A stretch of DNA of 64,000 nucleotides from Rikenellaceae bacterium. GTDB lineage: Bacteria; Bacteroidota; Bacteroidia; Bacteroidales; Rikenellaceae. The stretch spans positions 62,001 through 126,000 of the forward strand of contig CABJAJ010000002.1 in the NCBI GenBank assembly GCA_902363575.1, given 5' to 3'. Both the position numbers and the translations under genes were made by a program. Within the stretch, counting starts at the first letter, position 1. Each line of letters opens with the position of its first letter. The notes under the pieces were generated by a model that worked only from the letters and a program-made list of their open reading frames with translations, did no database searches and was not told the origin of the DNA. Shown in pieces: positions 34,090 to 43,759 of this stretch.

Positions 34090-34171
34090 GTCAGTGCATG
34101 ATCCGGTACCGAGCGATACGGTGCGGAACTGCGTATCCGGGGCGGATGGTGCGTCCCGGCGAGGGGGGAGG

Positions 34172-36043
34172 TTATTCCACTTCGATCAGCACGGCGTCGG
34201 TGGCGACGTTGTCGCCCACGCCGACCAGGATCTGCTTGACCTTACCTTTGTAGCTCGAGGTGATCGAGTTTTCCATCTTCATGGCCTCGAGCACCATGAC
34301 CTCCTGGTCCGGCTTCACTTCGTCGCCGACCTTGACTTTGATGTCGATTACGCGACCCGGCAGGGGAGCGACGATCGTCTTGCCGGTGATAGCCTGCTGC
34401 TTGCGCTCGCTCTTCGGGGCTTCAGCCGCCTTGTTTTCGGCGGGTTTCGGCGCATCCTTGATCTCGCCTGCGGCATAGGCCTTCTTCTTCTGCTCGGTCA
34501 GGTATGTCTTGGCCACGAGCGGGAAGAGTTCGAGCAGCAGCACCTCTTTCTCGTTTGCCGCGAGCTTCACGCCGCCGGCTTCGGGCAGTTCGGGGTTGGG
34601 CTGCATCTGGTTCTTCGAGGTGTCGTAGGGGGTCTCCTCACGCACGCCGCAGATCTTGAACCGGAACTCGGGGTCGATCTTCACCGGCGTATGACCGTAT
34701 TCGCCCTTCACCAATCCGACGAACTGCGAGCTCTTGTTGGTGTACATCGGCCGGCCGGCCTTCTCGTCGAGGGCGCAGTTTACGGCCTGTGCGCCGACAA
34801 TCTGCGAAGTGGGGGTCACCAGCGGCGGCAGGCCTGCCGCCAGACGCACCGACGGGATGAGCTCCATCGCACGGGGCAGAATCTCCTCGGCCTTGAGCTG
34901 CTTGAGCTGCGCCACCATATTGGAGTACATGCCGCCCGGAATCTCGGCTTTCTTGACCAGCTCGTTGGGAGCGGGGAACCCGAAATATTTCTCGATCTTG
35001 TGGCAGGCGTCGAGCAACGTGTCGAAGTCCTGTCCCTGCGCGGCTTTGATCGCGCGGTCGAATTCGGCGTCGATCTCGGCGGGCAGTTTGTCCGTCAGCG
35101 GGTTGAACGGTTTGGGCAGCGGCTTTTCGGCTCCGAATACCGACAGCTCGAGCTCCTTGCGGATCTCCTTGAGCTGGGTGTTGATCTTGGCCACGGCTTC
35201 CATGTTCACGCCCAGGTCGATCCCGAGTTTCTTGGCGAAGACCCAGATCAGTTCGATGGCCGGTGCGCCCGTGCCGCCGGCGAAATACCAGCAGTTGGTG
35301 TCCACGATATCCACGCCCGCGACGATGGCGGCGACCACGGATGCCAGGCCGTAACCGGGCGTGCAGTGGGTGTGGAAGTCGATCGGAATGGAGAGGTGCT
35401 GCTTGAAGAGCTTGATGAGGTTGTAAACCCGTTTGGGCGGGATCAGACCCGACATATCCTTGATCGTAATCATGTCGGCGCCCAGAGCGGCCATCTGCTT
35501 GGCTTTGTCCAGGAAGTAGTCGTCCGTGAAGACGTCCTTGGGTTTCTTCTTACCCATCAGGCGGGCCATGAAGCCCGGCTCGGGATATTTCGGATCGACG
35601 GTGTAGCATACCGCGCAGTCGGCGATGCCGCCGTACTGCTTGACGTATTTGACCGTCGATTTGACGTTGTTCACGTCGTTCAGGGCGTCGAAAATACGCA
35701 TGATGCCCAAACCGCTCTGGATCGAGTTGCGGCAGAAGCCGTCGATGATCTCGTCCGTATAGGGGGCGTAACCGAACAGGTTGCGGCCGCGCGAAAGGGC
35801 GGTGAGCTTCGATACGTTACCGATGGCTTTGTGGATGGTTTCGAGACGGGTCCAGGGATTTTCGTTCAGATAGCGCATCACCGAGTCGGGCACCGCACCG
35901 CCCCAAACCTCCATGGCGTAGAAGTTGGCGTCCTTGTAGAACGGAAGGCAGCGGTCGATCTGAGCCTGGTTCATACGGGTTGCAAACGAGGACTGTTGTC
36001 CGTCGCGCAGCGTAAGATCTCTGATTTTAAGATTTTTAGCCAT
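34172..36043 (-). CDS. oadA: Biotin-dependent carboxyltransferase: oxaloacetate decarboxylase alpha/pyruvate carboxylase subunit B
   Basis: 623 residues. An N-terminal carboxyltransferase TIM barrel ([51 protein letters not shown] with the metal-binding His pair) is followed by the PYC_OADA domain and an Ala/Pro/Lys linker. A C-terminal biotinyl domain has the biotin-lysine motif [11 protein letters not shown]. The length and layout match OadA and PycB. The membrane subunits OadB/OadG and a biotin carboxylase are not adjacent, so which reaction it serves (oxaloacetate decarboxylation with Na+ export or pyruvate carboxylation) cannot be decided here. Clear own promoter and terminator. Confidence 0.9.
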   Translation of the reverse strand: MAKNLKIRDLTLRDGQQSSFATRMNQAQIDRCLPFYKDANFYAMEVWGGAVPDSVMRYLNENPWTRLETIHKAIGNVSKLTALSRGRNLFGYAPYTDEIIDGFCRNSIQSGLGIMRIFDALNDVNNVKSTVKYVKQYGGIADCAVCYTVDPKYPEPGFMARLMGKKKPKDVFTDDYFLDKAKQMAALGADMITIKDMSGLIPPKRVYNLIKLFKQHLSIPIDFHTHCTPGYGLASVVAAIVAGVDIVDTNCWYFAGGTGAPAIELIWVFAKKLGIDLGVNMEAVAKINTQLKEIRKELELSVFGAEKPLPKPFNPLTDKLPAEIDAEFDRAIKAAQGQDFDTLLDACHKIEKYFGFPAPNELVKKAEIPGGMYSNMVAQLKQLKAEEILPRAMELIPSVRLAAGLPPLVTPTSQIVGAQAVNCALDEKAGRPMYTNKSSQFVGLVKGEYGHTPVKIDPEFRFKICGVREETPYDTSKNQMQPNPELPEAGGVKLAANEKEVLLLELFPLVAKTYLTEQKKKAYAAGEIKDAPKPAENKAAEAPKSERKQQAITGKTIVAPLPGRVIDIKVKVGDEVKPDQEVMVLEAMKMENSITSSYKGKVKQILVGVGDNVATDAVLIEVE

Positions 36044-36130
36044 TGCAGTTGTGTTTAATGAATTTATTGGTTTTACGTGTTTTATCCGTTTTGTCGCAGC
36101 CCGGTCGCAGGCGGGCTGTTATTTTTCTAA

Positions 36131-36160
36131 CAAAGATAGCGAACAAACTTTAATTTACAA
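36131..36160 (-). promoter_or_regulatory. Promoter of the carboxyltransferase gene
   Basis: On the minus strand TTG, 19 nt, then TATCTTTG, an exact Bacteroidetes promoter about 88 bp before the ATG. The intergenic region 36044-36357 (314 bp) otherwise holds only the divergent symporter promoter. Confidence 0.7.
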
Positions 36161-36294
36161 CTTTTTTTATTGAAATCCGGATTAATTTTTACGATCCTTT
36201 TCCGAGCGGTGTCGAAAAGTAAGCCGGCAGCGTTGAGGCGTCGTTCCCGCATTTCGTTTTTCGCACCTTCGGCAAACAAACCCGCAAAGGGCGA

Positions 36295-36325
36295 TTGCAT
36301 TTGCGCCCGGTTTGTACTATCTTTG
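36295..36325 (+). promoter_or_regulatory. Promoter of the symporter/amidase operon
   Basis: TTG at 36295, 20 nt, then TATCTTTG at 36318-36325, 33 bp before the ATG at 36358. Confidence 0.65.
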
Positions 36326-36357
36326 CCTCTAATTCCGAAACGAACACCCGACTTGCG

Positions 36358-37809
36358 ATGACTCCCTATGCCGTCCTGCTGACCGTCGGCGCCTATATCG
36401 CGGTGCTTTTCGCCGTGGCCTGGCGCTCGGGCCGCCGTGCCGACAACGCCGGCTTCTTCTCCGGCAACCGGCGAACCCCGTGGTATATGGCGGCGCTGGC
36501 GATGATCGGTGCGGCCATGTCGGGCGTGACTTTCATTTCGGTGCCGGGTTCGGTAGTCACCGATGGTTTCTCCTACATGCAGATGGTGCTGGGGTTCACG
36601 GTGGGGCAGGCCGTGATCGCTTTCGTGCTCATTCCGCTCTTTTACAGGCTGCGCGTGGTTTCGCTCTACCAATACCTCGACGACCGTTTCGGTGTGGCTT
36701 CCCACCGCACGGGCGCCTGGTTTTTCTTCGTCTCGAAGATGCTGGGTGCCGCACTGCGGGTCTATGTGGTCTGTGCGGTGATGCAACTGCTCGTCTTCGA
36801 CCGGCTGGGCCTCCCGTTCTGGCTCAACACGGCCGCCACGATGCTGCTCGTGTGGCTCTACACCCAGCGCGGCGGAGTCAAAACCCTGATCTGGACCGAC
36901 ACGCTCAAAACCCTCTGTCTGGTGGCAGGCATCGTCCTGTCGATCGTCTTTATCATGCGTGCGCTCGACTTCGACCTTCCCCGTACGGCGGAGGCCGTGG
37001 CCGCTTCGCCCTACTCGCGGATGTTCTTCTTCGACGACGGCGCTTCGCCCCGCTATTTCTGGAAGATGTTTGCGGCGGGAATCTTCCTGCTGGTCGCCAT
37101 GACCGGACTGGACCAGGATATGATGCAGCGCAACCTGAGCTGCCGCTCCCCGCGCGACGCCAAGGTCAATATTCTGGTGACAGCCGTCTGCCAGGCGGCC
37201 GTCATCTTCCTCTTCCTGGTGCTCGGGGTCCTGCTCTATATTTATATGGACCGCAACGGCATCGCCGTTCCGGAGCGCAGCGACGAGGTTTTCGCCCGGG
37301 TAGCCGTCCAGAGCGGACTTCCGCTGGCCGTGGGCGTGCTGTTCGTCGTGGGGCTGATCTCCAGCACGTATTCCGCCGCCGGGTCGGCCCTCACGGCCCT
37401 GACCACTTCGTTCACGGTCGATGTGATCGACGGGCCGCAACGCTTCGGCGAGCGGCGGCTCACGCGCGTGCGTCGCGGCGTTCATGCGGGCATGGCGGCC
37501 CTGATGGGCGGGGTGATCCTGCTGTTCGGTTATTTTGCCGACGACAGCGTCATCAACCTGGTCTATAAGGTCGCCAGCTATACCTACGGCCCGATTTTGG
37601 GTATGTTCCTCTTCGGGATGCTCACGCGACGGCAGGTACGCGACCGTTGGGTGCCGCTGGCTGCTCTTGCGGCCCCCGTGCTGAGTGCCCTGCTGCAATA
37701 CTTCACCGCCGCCCGGTATGGCTACCACATCGGCTTCGAGCTGTTGATTTACAACGCGCTCTTCACGATGGCGGGGATGCTGCTGCTCGTAAAACCGAAG
37801 ACGGAATGA
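36358..37809 (+). CDS. Sodium:solute symporter (SSS family)
   Basis: 483 residues from the ATG at 36358, just downstream of a good promoter; the earlier in-frame ATG lies within the promoter. About 13 hydrophobic helices. SSS hallmarks: RRTPWYMAALAMIGAAMSGVTFISVPG near the N-terminus, YQYLDDRFG, GGVKTLIWTDTLKTL and LISSTYSAAGSALTALTTSF. Imports an unknown sugar, amino or organic acid with Na+. Its stop overlaps the start of the amidase-like gene (ATGA), so the two act together, possibly in uptake and release of cell-wall fragments. Confidence 0.93.
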   Translation: MTPYAVLLTVGAYIAVLFAVAWRSGRRADNAGFFSGNRRTPWYMAALAMIGAAMSGVTFISVPGSVVTDGFSYMQMVLGFTVGQAVIAFVLIPLFYRLRVVSLYQYLDDRFGVASHRTGAWFFFVSKMLGAALRVYVVCAVMQLLVFDRLGLPFWLNTAATMLLVWLYTQRGGVKTLIWTDTLKTLCLVAGIVLSIVFIMRALDFDLPRTAEAVAASPYSRMFFFDDGASPRYFWKMFAAGIFLLVAMTGLDQDMMQRNLSCRSPRDAKVNILVTAVCQAAVIFLFLVLGVLLYIYMDRNGIAVPERSDEVFARVAVQSGLPLAVGVLFVVGLISSTYSAAGSALTALTTSFTVDVIDGPQRFGERRLTRVRRGVHAGMAALMGGVILLFGYFADDSVINLVYKVASYTYGPILGMFLFGMLTRRQVRDRWVPLAALAAPVLSALLQYFTAARYGYHIGFELLIYNALFTMAGMLLLVKPKTE

Positions 37810-40793
37810 AACGATTCAGGCTTTTCGTTTATCTGCTTGCGCTCGTCGCAGCGCTGCCGGTCCATGCCGGCAAGGAGTTGACCCAGGCCGACCGGAGCCG
37901 TATTTCCGGAATATTGACCCGCATCGTCGCCCGCGAGGTGCCGGGGGCGGGGACGCGCATTACGGGCGTTCGGATCAAGGGCCGCCGCATGGAGCTCACG
38001 GCCAACATCGGGCTATCCTACTATCCTTTCCGCCCCGAAAGCGTCGAGGCGATTTACGACTCGGTGCGCGAGGCGCTCCCGGAGGAGCTGCGGCGGTATA
38101 AGCTCACGTTGCTTACGGACGGAAAACCCATCGAAGAGCTCGTGCCGCTGCCGTTCCGCACCCGGATCGACCGACGGCGGGTGCGTACCTTCACCAATGA
38201 GGCCGCCCGGCCGCTCGTGCGGCGGCTGGATGTGCCGTTTACCCCCGACCAGGGGCTTGCGGATCGCCATATCGCCCTGTGGCAGAGCCATGGCCGTTAT
38301 TTCGACCAGCGCGAAAACCGTTGGCGGTGGCAGCGCACGCGCCAATGGATGACCTGCGAGGATCTCTACACCCAGAGCTATGTGCTTCCATTCCTTGTGC
38401 CGATGCTCGAAAATGCCGGTGCGGTCGTCCTGCTGCCCCGCGAGCGGGATGTGCAGACCGTCGAGGTCGTGGCGGACAACGATCCGGGCATCGATCCGTC
38501 GGGTGCTTACCGCGAAGAGGAGGGGCTGTTGCCGTGGCGTGACGCCGGAACGGGCTTCGCCCACCTGCGTGGCACCTACCGGTCGGGGGAGAACCCCTTT
38601 GCGGAGGGAACGGTGCGGGCGGTCAGGACCGTCGGCGAAGGGGCGGCCGAGAGCCGCGCGGTCTGGAGCGCCGAATTGCCCGCGGCCGGTGACTATGCTG
38701 TTTACGTTTCCTATAAGACCCTGGACGACAGTGCCGACGATGCCCGCTATACGGTGCGGCACAGGGGCGGGGAGAGCCGTTTCGCCGTCAATCAGACCAT
38801 GGGCGGAGGCACGTGGGTCTATCTGGGGACATTCCCGCTGGCGGAGGGGGCGAACGATGCGGTCGTCACCCTGACCAACCGCTCCGACCGCGCGGGCCGC
38901 ACGGTCACGGCCGATGCGGTGAAGATCGGCGGCGGTTACGGTAACGTCGCCCGCACGGTCTGCGATTCGCTCCGAACGCCCGAGGGTGTGTATGCGGAGG
39001 AGACCAGCGGCTACCCGCGTTTCTGCGAGGGAGCTCGCTACTGGCTCCAATGGGCCGGTTTCGACCCGAAAGTCTATACGCCGCAGCAGGACGCGAACGA
39101 TTACAAGGACGACTACATGAGCCGCGCCCATTGGGTCAATGCCCTGGCGGGCGGCTCCGAGCGGCTGCCCGACAGTGCGGGACTGCGTGTGCCGGTCGAT
39201 CTGGCGCTGGCTTTCCACTCCGATTCGGGAACGCGGCAGGGCGACGAAACCATCGGCACGCTGGGCATCTTCTACACCCGCGACGGTGACGGACGCTTCT
39301 CCGGCGGTGCCGACCGTTACCTCTCGCGCGACCTGACGGACGTGGTGATGAGCCAGGTGGTGAGCGATATTCGCCGTACGTACGAACCCGGATGGCGTCG
39401 CCGCGCTCTGTGGAACCGTTCCTATTACGAGGCGCGCGTGCCGGCCGTGCCGACCATGTTGCTGGAGTTGCTTTCACACCAGAATTTTACCGACATGCGC
39501 TACGGCAGCGATCCGCGTTTCAAGTTCCTGGTGAGCCGTGCGGTCTATAAGGGCATCCTGCGGCATGTGGCCGCACAGTACGGTCGGCCTTTCGTGGTGC
39601 AGCCTCTCCCGGTGGACGGATTCAGCGCAGTGTTCTTCGAGGATTCCGACGAGGAGGTGCTGCTGCGCTGGCGCCCTGTCGCCGACCCGCTCGAACCGTC
39701 GGCCCGGCCGACCGGGTATGTGGTTTATACGCGCGTCGGGGAGGGCGGTTTCGATGGGGGACGTTTCGTCGAGGCCGATTCGTGCCTTGTGCGACAGGAG
39801 CCGGGGATCGTTTACAGCTACCGCGTTGCGGCCGTCAATGCGGGCGGCACGAGCTTCCCGAGCGAAATCTTGTCGGCCTGCCGTGTCCCCGACGAGCGGG
39901 GAATGGTGCTCGTAGTCAATGGCTTCGACCGCGTAAGCGGTCCGCTGTGCGAGGCTTCCGACTCGCTCGCGGGGTTCCGCTGCGATCTCGACGCCGGCGT
40001 TCCCTACCTGCGCGACATCTCCTATATCGGCCCTCAGCGGGTTTTCGACCGGGCGCTCTATGCCTCCGCCGATGCGGAGCGGGCCCTCGGCGCCTGCGAA
40101 TCCGGACTGGAGACGGAGGTGATCGCCGGCAACACGTTCGACTATCCCGCAATGCACGGCGCCTCGATCGCCCGCGCCGGCTATTCGTTCTGTTCGGCCA
40201 GCGCCCGGGCTGTGGAGCGGGGAGAAGTGCGGCTTACCGATTACCGGATTGTCGATCTCATCCTGGGCAAGCAGCGTACTGTCGGGATGGGGCCGGGTTC
40301 TGCGGGTACGGCGTTCCGGGCTTTCCCGCCGGGTTTGCAGCGCGCGCTTTATGCGTTTGTCGAACAAGGAGGTGCTTTGTTGGTGAGCGGCAGTTTTTTC
40401 GCTTCCGATTTATGGTGGGGAGCCGATGCGGTTTCCGCCGACCGGGAGTTCGCCCGCGAAGTGCTCGGAATCGAGCCCGACGGCGGGGCCTCACCCCGCA
40501 ACGGACGCGCGAGGATGATCGGTTCGGGCGGTGTTTTCACCCCCTATGAATACCGTTTCCGCACAGAGTCCGATGCCGACGGATATGGCGTGGAATCTTC
40601 GGACGCCCTGTTGCCTGCGGGCGAGGGGGCATTCGTGGCGATGCGCTATGCGGACGGCGGAGCGGCGGCGGTCGCCGACGTGCGAGGGGGTAAGCGGTTG
40701 GTGCTGGCTTTCCCTTTCGAGACGATCCCGTCCGAGGGAGCCCGCGACCGGCTGATGCGCGAAGTGTTGCGCTTCCTGGAACCTCCGAAGTGA
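37806..40793 (+). CDS. Secreted amidase_3-like/golvesin-domain protein with Fn3-like domain
   Basis: 995 residues from the ATG at 37806, with signal peptide MKRFRLFVYLLALVAALPVHAG; overlaps the symporter stop. The N-terminal part and residues about 150-240 and 440-520 have the split pattern of amidase_3 enzymes (ALWQSHGRYFD, LENAGAVVLLPRERD, DLALAFHSDSGTRQGDETI). A golvesin/xanthan-lyase-type beta domain (AVWSAELPAAGDYAVYVSYK, VYLGTFPLAEG) is inserted between. An Fn3-like domain follows at about 630-700 (YSYRVAAVNAGGTSFPSEIL), then a large C-terminal part with AHAs resembling a glutamine-amidotransferase-like fold (MVLVVNGFDRVSG, GALLVSGSFFASDLWW). Proteins of this layout in Bacteroidetes are often labelled xanthan lyase; peptidoglycan amidase activity is more consistent with the motifs. 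Confidence 0.8.
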   Translation: MKRFRLFVYLLALVAALPVHAGKELTQADRSRISGILTRIVAREVPGAGTRITGVRIKGRRMELTANIGLSYYPFRPESVEAIYDSVREALPEELRRYKLTLLTDGKPIEELVPLPFRTRIDRRRVRTFTNEAARPLVRRLDVPFTPDQGLADRHIALWQSHGRYFDQRENRWRWQRTRQWMTCEDLYTQSYVLPFLVPMLENAGAVVLLPRERDVQTVEVVADNDPGIDPSGAYREEEGLLPWRDAGTGFAHLRGTYRSGENPFAEGTVRAVRTVGEGAAESRAVWSAELPAAGDYAVYVSYKTLDDSADDARYTVRHRGGESRFAVNQTMGGGTWVYLGTFPLAEGANDAVVTLTNRSDRAGRTVTADAVKIGGGYGNVARTVCDSLRTPEGVYAEETSGYPRFCEGARYWLQWAGFDPKVYTPQQDANDYKDDYMSRAHWVNALAGGSERLPDSAGLRVPVDLALAFHSDSGTRQGDETIGTLGIFYTRDGDGRFSGGADRYLSRDLTDVVMSQVVSDIRRTYEPGWRRRALWNRSYYEARVPAVPTMLLELLSHQNFTDMRYGSDPRFKFLVSRAVYKGILRHVAAQYGRPFVVQPLPVDGFSAVFFEDSDEEVLLRWRPVADPLEPSARPTGYVVYTRVGEGGFDGGRFVEADSCLVRQEPGIVYSYRVAAVNAGGTSFPSEILSACRVPDERGMVLVVNGFDRVSGPLCEASDSLAGFRCDLDAGVPYLRDISYIGPQRVFDRALYASADAERALGACESGLETEVIAGNTFDYPAMHGASIARAGYSFCSASARAVERGEVRLTDYRIVDLILGKQRTVGMGPGSAGTAFRAFPPGLQRALYAFVEQGGALLVSGSFFASDLWWGADAVSADREFAREVLGIEPDGGASPRNGRARMIGSGGVFTPYEYRFRTESDADGYGVESSDALLPAGEGAFVAMRYADGGAAAVADVRGGKRLVLAFPFETIPSEGARDRLMREVLRFLEPPK

Positions 40794-40844
40794 CGGGTGC
40801 TCCTCTTTAGGTAAATACATGCAAATAACGATAAATCAAGTAGT

Positions 40845-41297
40845 ATGTCGCTCGAAAAAGAGATTTCACGCGGAATCATGGAGGCCATGAAGAGCCGCGA
40901 TGCAGTGCGTCTGGCCGCCCTGCGCAACGTCAAGAAATACATCATCGAAGCCAAGACCTCCGGTGCCGGCATTGCCGAACTGCCTGACACCGACGTGGTG
41001 AAAATCATCTCCAAACTCGCCAAGCAGGGTGCCGACTCCGCAGCGATCTATACGGCGCAGCGCCGCCAGGACCTTGCCGACGAGGAGACGGCTCAGGTCG
41101 CCGTTTTGCAGGAGTTCCTGCCCCGGCCGCTTTCGGACGAGGAGCTGACTGCCGCCGTGCGGGAGATCATCGCCGAGACGGGCGCCTCCTCGCTCGGAGA
41201 GATGGGGCGTGTGATGGGCGTCGCCTCCAAACGGCTGGCCGGCCGCGCCGAGGGAAGGGTCATTTCGGACAAGGTGCGGGAGCTGCTCGCCCGATGA
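40845..41297 (+). CDS. GatB/YqeY domain protein
   Basis: 150 residues of the YqeY family, related to the C-terminal domain of GatB: MSLEKEISRGIMEAMKSRDA, LRNVKKYIIEAKTSG, LPRPLSDEELTAAVREIIAE, and the conserved GEMGRVMGVASKRLAGRAEG. Possibly tRNA-associated; exact role unknown. Normal length, no oddity; spaced 51 bp after the amidase gene. Confidence 0.93.
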   Translation: MSLEKEISRGIMEAMKSRDAVRLAALRNVKKYIIEAKTSGAGIAELPDTDVVKIISKLAKQGADSAAIYTAQRRQDLADEETAQVAVLQEFLPRPLSDEELTAAVREIIAETGASSLGEMGRVMGVASKRLAGRAEGRVISDKVRELLAR

Positions 41298-41377
41298 TCG
41301 ATGACGCTGCCGTGTGACCGACGGGATGGACTCGTCCGGCGAAGCGGTCGCCCGGTGCGCCGATAAGGAGTTGTAAT

Positions 41378-42295
41378 ATGCACGTATTGGAATACCTGCA
41401 CCGAAACGTGAAGATCATCGCCATGCCGATGGCGATGGTCGTCGGTGCGCTGCTTTGCCGCCCGATCACGGCGGTCGAAACGCTGACAGGGCAGATGATT
41501 ACCCCGACGCTGATTTTCCTGATGCTCTTCTTCACTTTCTGCCGGGTGAAACCGAGCCAGATGAAGCCCTCGATGCTGCACTTTTGGCTGTTGCTATTCC
41601 AGACCGTGGCCTGCGTGGCGGTTTATTTCGCCCTGCTGCCCCTGAACGGAGTGGTGGCGCAGGGTGCAATGATCTGTGTGCTGGCTCCCGTAGCCATGGC
41701 GGCGGTGGTGATTGCCGGCATGTTGGGGGCCGACGTCGCAACGATGGCCACATACAGCCTGCTTTGCAACATGGTCATTGCGCTGTTCGCACCCGTCGTG
41801 CTCACCTTTACGGGCTCGGGCGAATGTACGTTCGCGCAAATGCTGGCCCGCATCGCACCGTTGCTGATTATGCCTTTCGCCGCAGCCCAGTTCTGCCGTT
41901 TCGTCCTCCCTGCCGCCGCCCGGTGGATCAGCGACCACAGCCAGATTTCGTTCTACCTCTGGCTGCTTTCGCTCATCGTGATAATCGGCCGCACCACGGC
42001 GTTCATCCTCGACCTGCGGGGCGCCGACCGCGGCGTGGAGTTCGCGCTCGCCGGCGTGGCACTCGTGTTGTGCCTGCTGCAATTCAAGGCGGGCCGCATG
42101 CTGGGCCGCCGCTACGGGGACGCCACGGCGGGAGGACAGTCCCTCGGTCAGAAAAACACCGTGCTCGCGGTCTGGATGGCCCAGTCGTTCCTCAACCCCC
42201 TGAGTTCGATCGCTCCGACAGCCTATATCGTATGGCAGAACTTCGTGAACTCCTATCAGTTGTGGAAAAAAGACAAACAAGAGCGAATAAAGTAA
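41378..42295 (+). CDS. Bile-acid:sodium-symporter-like transporter, 3' end replaced by a mobile element
   Basis: 305 residues, about nine or ten hydrophobic helices in the SBF-type fold (CVLAPVAMAAVVIAGMLGAD, MATYSLLCNMVIALFAP, VWMAQSFLNPLSSIAP). The last 20 residues span the attachment site of the element that begins here. The present tail after NSYQ is LWKKDKQERIK; the original chromosomal tail, IYKKDREGIIN, lies beyond the other end of the element at 53669-53704. The insertion therefore keeps the protein intact but swaps its last dozen residues. Confidence 0.88.
   Translation: MHVLEYLHRNVKIIAMPMAMVVGALLCRPITAVETLTGQMITPTLIFLMLFFTFCRVKPSQMKPSMLHFWLLLFQTVACVAVYFALLPLNGVVAQGAMICVLAPVAMAAVVIAGMLGADVATMATYSLLCNMVIALFAPVVLTFTGSGECTFAQMLARIAPLLIMPFAAAQFCRFVLPAAARWISDHSQISFYLWLLSLIVIIGRTTAFILDLRGADRGVEFALAGVALVLCLLQFKAGRMLGRRYGDATAGGQSLGQKNTVLAVWMAQSFLNPLSSIAPTAYIVWQNFVNSYQLWKKDKQERIK
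42233..42259 (+). repeat. attL core (27-bp direct repeat)
   Basis: TGGCAGAACTTCGTGAACTC and the next seven bases, coding for WQNFVNSYQ of the transporter. Repeats at 53642 with one C-to-T change. Confidence 0.9.
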
Positions 42296-42387
42296 CTATA
42301 AATAACTAATAAATAGCTATTTATATTTATTTAATCTCTTTTCTTTTGTTTTCGCCATTTTCCTGATTTAGCCGATAAATACCTTTG

Positions 42388-42407
42388 TTTTGTTACTATT
42401 TTGTTAC
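42388..42407 (+). repeat. Candidate integrase/excisionase arm site, left
   Basis: TTTTGTTACTATTTTGTTAC, repeated at 53554-53573 with a single A-to-G change and the same orientation. It lies 129 bp inside attL. Within it TTTTGTTAC-like half-sites are repeated. Confidence 0.55.
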
Positions 42408-42438
42408 CCTAAAAGCGTCGGATAACAAAACAAATCAC

Positions 42439-42446
42439 TATATTTG
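42439..42446 (+). promoter_or_regulatory. -7 promoter box of the integrase gene
   Basis: TATATTTG, 28 bp before the ATG at 42474, downstream of the arm-type repeat, so recombinase binding could repress its own gene. Confidence 0.5.
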
Positions 42447-42473
42447 CCGTTGGATCGAAAACGGAAATAGGGT

Positions 42474-43667
42474 ATGGCGAAGGTGAAACAAACGGTCAAG
42501 TTAAAAGCCCCGGTGCAAATCCGGTTCAAGCAGCTTGCCAACGGGAATCAATCCATCTATCTGGACTATTATACGGGCGATGTCATCCGTAAGGAGAACT
42601 ATGTCGGCGGTAAGCGGCAGTACGAGTTTCTGAAACTCTACCTGATCCCGGAGCGGACGCGCGAGGATAAGGCGAAGAACGAAGCGACGCTTGCCCTCGC
42701 CCAAGCGATCCAGAGCAAGCGTATCGTGGAGATACAGAACGACGCGCACGGATTTCAGAACACGAATAAATCCAAAGTAAACCTGCTCGACTATCTGGAG
42801 GGCATCGGCAAGCAGTCAGCCGAGCGGGGGAGTGGGAACTATGCGCGAACGGTGCTGAATACCGTCCGGGCGTTGAAGCTGTTTCGTGGCGATTATATCG
42901 CGTTCCGCGATGTCGATAAGCAGTTCCTTGCGGAGTTTACCGACTTCCTGCGGCAGATGCCCAAGGCCAGCAAATACGGAGTGCGGAAAACCGGAGGCGT
43001 GCTGGGGAATAATTCGGTGGTATCCTATTACGGTACTTTACGCACGGCGATCAACCGAGCCTACAAAGAGGGGATTATTACGATCAATCCGACAAAGGAG
43101 TTCGATTTTGCAGATAAAGTAAGACAAGAGCCGAGCCGCCGGGAATACCTGACTATCGAGGAGTTGAAGCTGCTGATAAACACCCCGTGTCGGCACGAGA
43201 TCATCAAGCAAGCCTTTCTGTTCAGTTGCCTGTGCGGACTTCGTGTGAGCGACATCCGAAAACTGACGTGGAGCGACTTGCAACAGAGCGGCGGGCGTGT
43301 GCGCATCGAGATCAAGATGCAGAAAACGAAAGAGCCGCTTTACCTGCCGATCTCCGACGAGGCGTTGAAATGGCTGCCGGAGCGCGGCGACGCAAAAGAC
43401 GGCGATATAATCTTTCCGCTGACGCACGAGGGGACGGTAAACGACACCCTGCAACATTGGGCAAAGGTTGCGAAAATCACCAAACATATCTCTTTCCATG
43501 TTGCCCGACATACCCACGCGACGATGATGCTGACTTTAGGTGCAGATTTATATACAGTCAGTAAATTGCTTGGGCATAAGAATATTGCGACCACTCAAAT
43601 TTATGCCAAGATCGTCGATAAGAAGAAAGAGGAGGCGATCGGGCTGATTCCAAATCTGACAGATTAA
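42474..43667 (+). CDS. Tyrosine recombinase (integrase) of the element
   Basis: 397 residues with an N-terminal Arm-type domain, a SAM-like core-binding domain at about 105-210 and a C-terminal catalytic domain. Catalytic residues: Arg in CLCGLRVSDIRKLTW, Lys in the beta-hairpin KTKEPLYLPI, HxxR in HISFHVARHTHATMML, His in LGHKNIATTQIYAKI and the nucleophile Tyr in the same motif. The family is the Bacteroidales integrase group of NBU/Tn4555-like elements. Starts 180 bp inside attL and reads into the element. Confidence 0.95.
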   Translation: MAKVKQTVKLKAPVQIRFKQLANGNQSIYLDYYTGDVIRKENYVGGKRQYEFLKLYLIPERTREDKAKNEATLALAQAIQSKRIVEIQNDAHGFQNTNKSKVNLLDYLEGIGKQSAERGSGNYARTVLNTVRALKLFRGDYIAFRDVDKQFLAEFTDFLRQMPKASKYGVRKTGGVLGNNSVVSYYGTLRTAINRAYKEGIITINPTKEFDFADKVRQEPSRREYLTIEELKLLINTPCRHEIIKQAFLFSCLCGLRVSDIRKLTWSDLQQSGGRVRIEIKMQKTKEPLYLPISDEALKWLPERGDAKDGDIIFPLTHEGTVNDTLQHWAKVAKITKHISFHVARHTHATMMLTLGADLYTVSKLLGHKNIATTQIYAKIVDKKKEEAIGLIPNLTD

Positions 43668-43759
43668 ACTTGTATATGCAACGTGCGGATATGTATTCGC
43701 ACGTTTTTCTTTTTTCATCCGTTTTAGTATCTTTATAGACGGATTAAATCATAAAGACT

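Noticed and set aside
34067..36058. 663-codon plus-strand frame
   Set aside because: Antisense shadow of the biotin-dependent carboxyltransferase gene.
36127..37728. 533-codon minus-strand frame rich in Gly, His, Arg and Glu
   Set aside because: Antisense shadow of a well-recognised sodium symporter; composition typical of reversed GC-rich genes.
38013..39218. 401-codon minus-strand frame
   Set aside because: Antisense shadow of the amidase/golvesin gene; no motif.
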